This document shows, in pieces, positions 7,760 to 13,286 of a stretch of 15,024 nucleotides of DNA. Below the pieces are notes generated by a model. It ran no database searches. It was not told where the DNA came from and was given only the letters and a program-made list of their open reading frames with translations. The position numbers were made by a program, and so were the translations under genes. The DNA is from Verrucomicrobiota bacterium (GTDB lineage: Bacteria; Verrucomicrobiota; Verrucomicrobiia; Opitutales; Opitutaceae): positions 1 through 15,024 of the forward strand of contig JAEZSJ010000392.1 of the NCBI GenBank assembly GCA_023443985.1, written 5' to 3'. Each line of letters opens with the position of its first letter. Within the stretch, counting starts at the first letter, position 1.

Positions 7760-10204
7760 TCAGCTTCCTTTCGGCGGGCCGAGTACCATGTGGTCCTCGG
7801 CCTTCCTCGGCTGGAGCGGTGCAGCTTCACCGTGCAGCCATGCGTCGTGATCGTCCGAATAGTAGGGGGAGAGCGGGTGCGCGCTCTGCCCGCCGGGCAT
7901 GTGCAGCAGGCTTCCCTCCTCCCAACCCGGTTGGATCACGAAGCGTACGGTCGAGCCGAAGTCGCGCCGTTGGACGCGGACCACGAGCGTGTCGCCGGGC
8001 AGTGGATCGGCGGGCATGTCGAGGAACCGGCCGAGCCACGGGAACGCGGTGCTGAGCGGGTGGCGCATCGCGAGGCGGTTGGCTTCGCCCCAAGTGTATT
8101 GCGAGAGTTGCTCGGCGCCCCCGGCCGAGGCGACCACCGCATCCGCCGCGTCGAGCAGCAGTTTCTCCCAGCCCGACGTCCCCTCGGGGTGCCAGGCAGG
8201 GGGGCGTTGGGAGGCGAGGGTGAAGGCGATGCGATCGAGGGACAACGAACCGGAGTCGAAATCCGGAAAGGCGGCGCGGCAGCGGGCGAACACGAGGGAG
8301 TCGACCTCGCGTTTCACCACAGTGCGAAACTCGTGGACGATGCGGTAGCCGGCGGAGTCGGGCACGGCTTGTCCGCCCCAGTTCTCGGCCAGCGAGCGGA
8401 GCGTCGCACGGGCGGGCGCGGCGGCGGTGGCGGCGGGGTCGATCGTGGCGAGGAGGAGTTGTTGCCAGCGTTCGAGGTAGAGGCCGCGGACGTCGAGCTG
8501 GATGTCCAGCAATGCGTGCGGGGTGAACTCCTTCAGCTCGGCCAGGCGGTCACGGATCCGGCTGGCGCGGGCGCCGTGGGCGAAACGGGCGTCGCCGAGG
8601 GCGCCGAGGGACTCGGGTGCGAGCATGCGGTTGTTCGCGGACCAGAGTTTGCCGGAAGCGGGGTTGTACACCTGGGGGTGCTGTTCCAGCGGCAGCCAGC
8701 CGTCCCAGCGCGCGGTGCCGTCGGCCCAGGAAACCGGGGTCGATCCATCGAGGCCCACACGGCGCGGCAGGCGGCCGGCGACCGTCCAACCGAGGTTTCC
8801 GTCGCGGTCGGCGGCGAGGAAGTTGAGCTGCGGCATGCCGGCGCTCTTGGCAAACGCGAGGGCGGCGCGGGCGGAGTTGAGCGTCTCGAAGTTCGCGAAC
8901 TGAAGGTCGTACGCGGCGGGATCGGCCATGACCCAGCGCAGCGCGAGGCGGCGGCCGTGGTGGTCGGTGCCGAAGACGGGGCCCCAGATTGTGCGATCGA
9001 AGGTGAACGTCTCGGGGGTGGCACCGCGCACGGCGATGGTCTCGGTCTGTGTCTCGAGCTCGCGCCATCCTTCGGGGGTGCGGTAACGGCGCGGGTTTGC
9101 GGGATCGGTTTCAAGGACGATGAGGTCGGTGGTGTCGGCGTGGGCGTCGGTGAATCCCCAGGCCATGCCGCTGTTGGTGCCGGCGACGAGGAACGGCAGG
9201 CCGGGCAGGGTGACGCCGTCGAGCGTGCGCACATGCGTGGGATCGGTGCGCCACGCCAGCTGGGCGCGATACCAGATATTGGGTACGGCGAGCGGGAGGT
9301 GGAGGTCGTTGGCGAGCAGGGCGACGGGCGACTGGCCGCGGAGCCCGCGGATGGCGAAGGCGTTGCTGCCGGGCGCGGCGTCGGCGGTGCGGCGGAAGGC
9401 GCGGCTCCACGCCGTGAAGAGCCGGGCGCCGAGGTCCGCGGGGGCGGCGGAGGCGGAGGTGGGCGCCGCGGCCGGCATGGCCGGAGTGAAGGACGCGCCG
9501 GTGTAGCCGGGCGCAGGGGGGAGCGCGGGCGCCGGCAGGACGGAGTCGTCGAGGGCGGCGTCGAAGTCGTCGGCGGCGGAGAGCAGGAAGGCGGCCGTCG
9601 CCGGATCGAAGACATCGCGAACGATCTGCCGCGAGAGCTCGGGCGTGCCGTCGGGGTGTTGCAGCAGCAGCGCCATCGAGGCGACGACGAGGAACGTGTC
9701 CTCGGCCTTCCATCGAGCGGGCTTGGTGCGCAGGAGGAGATATTCGAAGGGTTCGCTCTCGAGCTCGAAGAGCCCGGTGCCCACGCCCAAGGCATAATCT
9801 TCCACGAGTTCGCGGTGGGTTTCCGGGAGTTGGTCGAGCGCCGCGCGGGCGACTTCGCGCAGGCGGAAACGCCGGTGGTGGCGGTCCAGCGGCAGGGCGG
9901 CGGGGCCGAGGAGCTCGGCGAGTTCGCCGGCCGCGGTCCGGCGCAGCAGATCCATCTGGAAGAAGCGATCCTGCGCGTGCGCGAAGCCGAGCAGCTTGGC
10001 GACATCGCGTCGGCTGTTCGCGCTGACGCGGAGCACGCCGTGGTTGTCCCGCTGGAGCGCGGAAGATCCCGCGAGGCGCGGGATCGTGATGCGCCCGCTG
10101 CGGTCCGGCAGGCTGCGGTAGAGCGGGACGAGGACGAACAACGCCGCGACCACCGCGCTGAAGGCGAGGATCGTGACGGGGAGGCGCAACCAACGGGGAA
10201 ACAT
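7760..10204 (-). CDS. Penicillin/N-acyl-homoserine lactone acylase-family Ntn hydrolase
   Basis: This is an 814-residue protein with the peptidase S45 (penicillin amidase) layout. It has an N-terminal membrane anchor or uncleaved signal (residues 7-28, no clear AXA site), then the alpha-chain region with HGVLRV (55-60) and LLGFAHAQDRFFQMDLLRR (71-89). An Ala/Pro-rich linker at about 222-260 follows. The beta chain begins at APGSNAFAI, where S280 is the expected self-processing nucleophile. Further landmarks are LLANDLHL (296-303), GTNSGMAWGFTDAHADTTD (342-360), DGNLGWTVAGRLP (468-480) and WSANNR (521-526). N524 or N525 should be the oxyanion asparagine, about 245 residues after the nucleophile, as in the family. 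These enzymes hydrolyse amides of beta-lactams, acyl-homoserine lactones or other N-acyl compounds in the periplasm. The substrate here is unknown. The gene is divergent from the GNAT gene across 286 bp and has the exporter downstream. Confidence 0.93.
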   Translation of the reverse strand: MFPRWLRLPVTILAFSAVVAALFVLVPLYRSLPDRSGRITIPRLAGSSALQRDNHGVLRVSANSRRDVAKLLGFAHAQDRFFQMDLLRRTAAGELAELLGPAALPLDRHHRRFRLREVARAALDQLPETHRELVEDYALGVGTGLFELESEPFEYLLLRTKPARWKAEDTFLVVASMALLLQHPDGTPELSRQIVRDVFDPATAAFLLSAADDFDAALDDSVLPAPALPPAPGYTGASFTPAMPAAAPTSASAAPADLGARLFTAWSRAFRRTADAAPGSNAFAIRGLRGQSPVALLANDLHLPLAVPNIWYRAQLAWRTDPTHVRTLDGVTLPGLPFLVAGTNSGMAWGFTDAHADTTDLIVLETDPANPRRYRTPEGWRELETQTETIAVRGATPETFTFDRTIWGPVFGTDHHGRRLALRWVMADPAAYDLQFANFETLNSARAALAFAKSAGMPQLNFLAADRDGNLGWTVAGRLPRRVGLDGSTPVSWADGTARWDGWLPLEQHPQVYNPASGKLWSANNRMLAPESLGALGDARFAHGARASRIRDRLAELKEFTPHALLDIQLDVRGLYLERWQQLLLATIDPAATAAAPARATLRSLAENWGGQAVPDSAGYRIVHEFRTVVKREVDSLVFARCRAAFPDFDSGSLSLDRIAFTLASQRPPAWHPEGTSGWEKLLLDAADAVVASAGGAEQLSQYTWGEANRLAMRHPLSTAFPWLGRFLDMPADPLPGDTLVVRVQRRDFGSTVRFVIQPGWEEGSLLHMPGGQSAHPLSPYYSDDHDAWLHGEAAPLQPRKAEDHMVLGPPKGS

Positions 10205-10315
10205 GGCTCGGGAGGGTTCGCAGGTTCACGCGGCGCAGCGACCGCGTTTTCGCGGCATCGTGGGTGTCGCGGGCGCGAGGTCAACAGCAGGCGTTAGGAT
10301 CAAGAATTTTCAAAT

Positions 10316-10349
10316 GACAGGCATTCAACAAGTTATGTTTTATGCTGTC
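10316..10349. repeat. Inverted repeat / hairpin overlapping the putative GNAT promoter
   Basis: GACAG-G-CAT at 10316-10324 is complementary to ATG-CTGTC at 10342-10349 with one bulged G. Inside it, AACA (10327-10330) pairs with TGTT (10336-10339) around the five-base loop AGTTA. That makes about 12 base pairs in 34 bases, in an AT-rich patch. It overlaps the candidate -35 and -10 elements, so it could be an operator for a dimeric regulator rather than an RNA hairpin. No T-run follows, so it is not an intrinsic terminator. Confidence 0.5.
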
Positions 10350-10390
10350 CTCCGGAGGCCTGCTTCACCGAGGCGCGGCGACGGGGGCGA

Positions 10391-10486
10391 TTACAATTTT
10401 CGGCACAAGTGCCCGCCTCCCGGGCAGTTGTAACCCACTACAAAAGGTCGGCGTGCCCGAGCTGGACAGGAACCTAGCCTTGGACC
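10391..10486 (+). promoter_or_regulatory. Candidate bistable leader RNA upstream of the GNAT gene
   Basis: A central segment, CGGGCA (10421-10426) plus TTGTAA (10428-10433), has complementary partners on both sides. Fold A uses upstream TTACAA (10391-10396) and TGCCCG (10410-10415), with a CCTCC loop. Fold B uses downstream TACAA (10439-10443) and TGCCCG (10454-10459). The two are mutually exclusive. A third stem, GGTC plus GGC (10446-10452) with GCC (10477-10479) and GACC (10483-10486), fits fold A but crosses fold B. Its 3' arm ends four bases before the ATG at 10491. It matches no riboswitch class I recognise. TTACAA, TTGTA and TACAA could instead be half-sites of a DNA operator. Confidence 0.35.
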
Positions 10487-10490
10487 CGCC

Positions 10491-11132
10491 ATGTGCACCA
10501 CTCTGCAGTTTCATCGCTCCTCGGACGAGTCCGACCAGGCGGCGTTGATTCGTGAAATGATGGCGTTGGATCGCGAGCTCTATCGCGACGCGCAGGAGCA
10601 GGATCTCGGCGGGGACGAGTATTGGCGCGAGCGGTTCGCGCGATGCCCGGAGTCGCTGAGCCTCGCCCGCCAGAAGGACGGCCGCCTCGCCGGTTACTAC
10701 CAGTTCCTCCCGGTCATCCCCGCGTTCCGCGACGAGATTGTGGCCGGCCGGGCCCACGACGGCCGGATCCCGCTCGAGGCGATCGTGCCGTACGGACACC
10801 CGCCTCAGCCGTGCCATCTGTATCTGTGTTCGATGGCGGTGCGGACGGAGTGGCATCGACGCGGGGTGGCGACCCGCCTCTATCGCGAGGAGGTCGCGTT
10901 CCAGGAGCGGATGGCGTTGGCGGGCTGGCGCCCGTTGTCGTTGGTGAGCGTGGTCTGGTCGCCGTGTGGCGCACGGTTCTTCGAGCGGCTCGGCCTGCCC
11001 CTGGTGGCGCGCGACGAATGCGGCCGGCCGATCCACGAACGCCGGCTGACCGATGGTGTGATGCCGGAGCTGCCGCTTCCCAAGCTCGTGCCCGAGCGGG
11101 CGGCGCAGCCGGTGTTTGCCGTGGCGGCGTAG
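10491..11132 (+). CDS. GNAT-family N-acetyltransferase
   Basis: This is a 213-residue soluble protein. The GNAT core is visible: strand region LSLARQKDGRLAGYYQFLPV (56-75, beta2-beta3), then beta4 and the acetyl-CoA pyrophosphate loop LYLCSMAVRTEWHRRGVATRL (110-130), and late in the fold SPCGARFFERLGLPLVAR (157-174), corresponding to the usual A-x-x-FYxxxGF element. The acetyl-CoA loop consensus (Q/R)xxGx(G/A) appears as HRRGVA (122-127), with histidine at the first position. An insertion at 78-104, rich in charged residues, lies between beta3 and beta4. The acceptor substrate is unknown. The start ATG at 10491 is the first in frame after the control region and gives a normal N-terminus. No Shine-Dalgarno sequence precedes it. 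The gene is divergent from the acylase gene and convergent with the lipoprotein gene, 18 bp from its end. Confidence 0.85.
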   Translation: MCTTLQFHRSSDESDQAALIREMMALDRELYRDAQEQDLGGDEYWRERFARCPESLSLARQKDGRLAGYYQFLPVIPAFRDEIVAGRAHDGRIPLEAIVPYGHPPQPCHLYLCSMAVRTEWHRRGVATRLYREEVAFQERMALAGWRPLSLVSVVWSPCGARFFERLGLPLVARDECGRPIHERRLTDGVMPELPLPKLVPERAAQPVFAVAA

Positions 11133-11139
11133 CACGGGT

Positions 11140-11160
11140 CCCCGCCGACGTCAGGCGGGG
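11140..11160. terminator. GC-rich hairpin between convergent genes
   Basis: CCCCGCC (11140-11146) and GGCGGGG (11154-11160) form a perfect seven-pair stem around the loop GACGTCA. It begins eight bases after the GNAT stop codon, and its loop contains the stop codon (11151-11153) of the convergent lipoprotein gene. It can form in both transcripts. Neither side has a T-run, so it is not a classical intrinsic terminator. It may act as a 3'-end stabiliser or a tail-less terminator. Confidence 0.45.
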
Positions 11161-11765
11161 GGAAGACAGGGCAGGCTCTTCAGCAGCTGCGTGGCGAGCA
11201 GGCGCAGTTGCGAGTCGCTGGGCGGTGTCGCCGCGGCGACCCGGTTGGACCAAAGGATCGCGCCATCCGCCGAATCGGCGATGAACGCCCCGAGCACGAC
11301 CGGGAGGGCGTCGGCCTCGTTGTATCCGTCGAGGCGGACAAAGAGCAGCAGACGCGGGGCGTTGGGATGGAGATAGGTGACGGCGCGCGAGACGCTCGGG
11401 GGCCGTTCCCCCGCCGCGATCGCGCGCACCAGGGCGCCCGGCACCACACCGGTCTCCCCCCGGGGCAGCACCAGCTCCGTGGCCCGCACATCGAAGCCGC
11501 GATCGCGGAGCAGCTCACGCAGCGACGCGGCGACCGTGTTGGCGGGGCCGAAATCCGCCGCGGACGGAGCCCCCGGTGCGGAGGTCGCGGAGTCGATGTA
11601 CACATGCACCAGCCGGAGCCGGGTGGCGTGTTCGAGCAACACGCGGTCTGCGGGGGAGGTCGGTGGCAGCAGGCCGGCCGCGGGTCGGGTCGGGTGCGAA
11701 CAACCGGTCGCGCCGAAGAGCCCTGCCAGGGCGAGGAGGAACGATGCGGTGATCGGCGCGCGCAC
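11151..11765 (-). CDS. Small lipoprotein of unknown function
   Basis: The gene is read from a GTG at 11765, giving 204 residues. This start yields a compact lipoprotein signal (MRAPITASFLLALAGLFGATGC) with the lipidated cysteine at C22. The -3 residue is alanine rather than the usual leucine, so the lipobox is imperfect. The in-frame ATG at 11861 would add 32 Arg/Pro-rich residues and would overlap the divergent phosphoesterase start, so I reject it. The mature part is alpha/beta, with strand-like segments RLVHVYIDS, LLLFVRLDG and LGAFIADSADGAILWSNRVA and a helix TVAASLRELLRDRGFD. This resembles lipoproteins with a small alpha/beta domain built around a conserved ILW or WS strand, but I cannot name a family. 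It is convergent with the GNAT gene and divergent from the phosphoesterase gene. Confidence 0.75.
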   Translation of the reverse strand: MRAPITASFLLALAGLFGATGCSHPTRPAAGLLPPTSPADRVLLEHATRLRLVHVYIDSATSAPGAPSAADFGPANTVAASLRELLRDRGFDVRATELVLPRGETGVVPGALVRAIAAGERPPSVSRAVTYLHPNAPRLLLFVRLDGYNEADALPVVLGAFIADSADGAILWSNRVAAATPPSDSQLRLLATQLLKSLPCLPPA

Positions 11766-11817
11766 AGTGGGGCGACGCTGGGCGGTCGCGCCGCGGCGGC
11801 AATCGGGAAAGTTGCTG

Positions 11818-11831
11818 CGCCCGGCCGGGCG
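11818..11831. promoter_or_regulatory. 14-bp perfect palindrome in the lipoprotein/phosphoesterase divergent spacer
   Basis: CGCCCGGCCGGGCG is a perfect 14-bp palindrome. It lies 28 bp before the phosphoesterase ATG and 52 bp from the lipoprotein GTG, in a 94-bp spacer that must contain both promoters. It could be an operator, but in DNA this GC-rich such a palindrome can arise by chance. I saw no convincing -35/-10 pair. Confidence 0.25.
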
Positions 11832-11859
11832 GGTGTCAGGCTTCGGCGCCACCGTCGCC

Positions 11860-12297
11860 ATGCGCATCGCCGTGATCTCCGATTCCCATGACCGCCTGCC
11901 GGCCAAACTGCCGGTGCGGCTCCGCGGCGCGACTGAGATCTGGCACTTGGGCGATGTCAGTCTGCCGGGCACGCTTGCGCCCCTCGAGGAGCTTGGCGTG
12001 CCCCTGCGGGTCGTGCGCGGCAACTGCGACTGGGCGGGCGATTGGCCGGAGACCCTGATGCTCGAGCGCGGCGGTGCGCGGTTCTATCTCGTGCACGTGC
12101 CGCCCTGGAAGGGGCCGGCGGGTATCGCCGCCGTGCTCCACGGGCACACCCATGTGCCCCGCGACGAAACCGATCCGCAGGGCGTGCGCTGGTTGAATCC
12201 GGGCTGTCTGGCGCATGCGAACCGTGGAGCACCGCCGAGCTTCGGCTGGATCGAGTTTGGCGAGAACGGCTGGTGCTGGCGACTCGAGCGGCTCTAG
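11860..12297 (+). CDS. Compact YfcE/MJ0936-type metallophosphoesterase
   Basis: This is a 145-residue protein with all the metal-binding motifs of the calcineurin-like Metallophos_2 fold in order: SDSH (D8, H10), HLGD (D32), RGNCD (N55), LVHV (H79) and HGHTHV (H94-H98). The family contains phosphodiesterases that use two metal ions, commonly manganese, on cytoplasmic substrates. The natural substrate is often unknown, and it is here. At 145 residues it is slightly shorter than usual (about 150-180), because the stretch between the first two metal motifs is tight. The usual INPGS near the end reads LNPGC (112-116). The open frame continues upstream of 11860, but the ATG sits directly on the MRIAVISDSH start typical of the family. 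The YgjP-type gene follows after 92 bp on the same strand. Confidence 0.93.
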   Translation: MRIAVISDSHDRLPAKLPVRLRGATEIWHLGDVSLPGTLAPLEELGVPLRVVRGNCDWAGDWPETLMLERGGARFYLVHVPPWKGPAGIAAVLHGHTHVPRDETDPQGVRWLNPGCLAHANRGAPPSFGWIEFGENGWCWRLERL

Positions 12298-12341
12298 TCG
12301 CGGCCGCGCCGCGGGCGCGCCGCACCTCTTCGGCGACGGCG

Positions 12342-12370
12342 TTGTTTTCGGCTTTTCGCTCCGAAAACGA
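12342..12370. repeat. Hairpin between phosphoesterase and YgjP-type gene
   Basis: GTTTTCGG (12344-12351) and CCGAAAAC (12361-12368) form a perfect eight-pair stem around a nine-base loop, CTTTTCGCT. One wobble pair and one A-U pair extend it outward. It lies 46 bp after the phosphoesterase stop and 19 bp before the GTG chosen for the next gene. No U-run follows on either strand. It could terminate or stabilise the upstream message, or control access to the downstream start. Confidence 0.45.
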
Positions 12371-12389
12371 GCGGGCAAGACGATGGCGC

Positions 12390-13184
12390 GTGCCCACGAC
12401 CGAACAGCAATGGTTCGACTTCGCGCCGTCCGCGGCTGCCGCGACGGAGGTGGCACCGGCGCCGTTGCTGGTGACGCCGAGCACTCCCGCGCCGACGCTG
12501 GAGGAGACCGGGCTACCGGGCGAAACGGCGGTCGTGGTGCGGCGCAGCCCGAAGGCCCGCCGCTATCGGCTGAGCGTCGGGCGCGACGGACTCGCTGTGC
12601 TCACGATCCCGGTACGCGGCTCCGAGCGCCAGGCACGGCAGTTCCTCGAGACACAACGGGACTGGCTCGAACGCACGCGGCGCCGGCTGGCGCAGTTGCC
12701 GCGCAGCTCGACCGTGTGGACGGTCGGCACGAGCGTGCTTTGGCGCGGCGAATGGCGACCGATCGAGCGGGCGGGGGAGGCGCCGCCCCAGGTCGCGTTG
12801 GGCGGCGAGTCCTTCCGGGTCAGCCGCCACGATGGCGACCTGCGGGCCACGTTGGAGGGCCATTTCCGCCGGATCGCGCGCATCGAGCTGCCGCCGCGCA
12901 CCTGGGAGCTCGCCGCGGTGACTGGCGTGGAGGTGCGCGAGGTGGTGGTGCGCGACCAGCGCACGCGCTGGGGGTCCTGCTCGTCGTCCGGTACGATCTC
13001 CCTCAACTGGCGGCTGGTGCAGGCTCCGGCCTTCGCGGCGGACTACATCATGCTCCACGAGCTGATGCATGTGCGGGAGATGAACCATTCGGAACGGTTC
13101 TGGGCGCTCGTGGAGGAGGTCTGCCCCCGCTGGCGCGAGGCGGAGCGTTGGCTGAAGAACCACGGCGGCGCACTCGGTCTGTAG
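12390..13184 (+). CDS. YgjP-type (DUF45, M48-like) zinc metallopeptidase
   Basis: From the GTG at 12390 the product is 264 residues. The C-terminal half is the YgjP/DUF45 metal-dependent hydrolase domain: RTRWGSCSSSGTISLNWRL (191-209), then LHELMHVREMNHSERFW (222-238). This carries the HEXXH zinc site H223/E224/H227 with H233 as the likely third ligand. Residues 45-130 form the beta-rich N-terminal part seen in this family (VVVRRSPKARRYRLSVGRDGL). The first 40 residues are Ala/Pro/Thr-rich and probably disordered. The family's biological role is poorly defined; related domains occur as stand-alone peptidases and in restriction-associated proteins. The start is uncertain. The frame is open to 12042 without another good start, and 12390 is the first reasonable in-frame start beyond the phosphoesterase gene. 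A GTG near 12469 would also keep the whole domain. Confidence 0.85.
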   Translation: MPTTEQQWFDFAPSAAAATEVAPAPLLVTPSTPAPTLEETGLPGETAVVVRRSPKARRYRLSVGRDGLAVLTIPVRGSERQARQFLETQRDWLERTRRRLAQLPRSSTVWTVGTSVLWRGEWRPIERAGEAPPQVALGGESFRVSRHDGDLRATLEGHFRRIARIELPPRTWELAAVTGVEVREVVVRDQRTRWGSCSSSGTISLNWRLVQAPAFAADYIMLHELMHVREMNHSERFWALVEEVCPRWREAERWLKNHGGALGL

Positions 13185-13191
13185 CCGCGGA

Positions 13192-13228
13192 ACGGGCAGG
13201 CCCGTCCCGGCCGCCGCAGTGGCGGCTG
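13192..13228. terminator. Two adjacent GC hairpins after the YgjP-type gene
   Basis: ACGGGC-AG-GCCCGT (13192-13205) is a perfect inverted repeat starting eight bases after the stop codon. It is followed by GCCGCC (13210-13215) and GGCGGC (13221-13226) around GCAGT, extended by a wobble and one C-G pair. There is no T-run, so this is at best a tail-less terminator separating the metallopeptidase gene from the galactanase locus. Confidence 0.35.
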
Positions 13229-13251
13229 ACCAGGGCGGCTGTGCCCGCGGA

Positions 13252-13286
13252 GTAAAACAGTTTTACAGAACATCAAACTGTTGACA
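13252..13286 (+). promoter_or_regulatory. Operator-like palindromes and a perfect -35 hexamer at the galactanase gene start
   Basis: GTAAAACAGTTTTAC (13252-13266) is a perfect 7-1-7 palindrome. AACAGTTT (13256-13263) is also repeated inverted as AAACTGTT (13275-13282), 11 bp apart. TTGACA, a perfect -35 hexamer, occupies 13281-13286 and overlaps the annotated ATG. The best -10 at 17 bp is CAGAAC (13304-13309), a weak match. The AT-rich cluster stands out in GC-rich surroundings and is probably the regulator site for the GH53-TonB locus. No regulator gene is in view. Confidence 0.5.

Larger units (their letters stand above)
10205..10490. promoter_or_regulatory. Divergent intergenic control region between acylase and GNAT genes
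   Basis: This is the only long non-coding stretch in the window. It separates the acylase start (minus) from the GNAT start (plus). Bases 10205-10300 are GC-rich without clear signals. Bases 10301-10350 are distinctly AT-rich against the genome background, and 10388-10445 contains further AT-rich hexamers. A plausible plus-strand promoter is ATGACA (10314-10319), 18 bp, TTTTAT (10338-10343), matching the -35 and -10 consensus at 5 and 4 of 6 positions. It would give a leader of about 140 nt. I could not find a convincing minus-strand promoter. A 32-codon frame (10335-10433) could encode a leader peptide but has no ribosome-binding site. Confidence 0.5.

Noticed and set aside
7790..10297. 835-codon plus-strand frame across the acylase
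   Set aside because: Gly/Arg/Glu-rich repeats, including a long poly-Gly stretch, are typical of GC-skewed shadow frames. The opposite strand carries the full S45 motif set.
10335..10433. 32-codon leader-peptide frame as a stand-alone gene
   Set aside because: It has no ribosome-binding site and no recognisable composition. I keep it only as a possible part of the leader switch.
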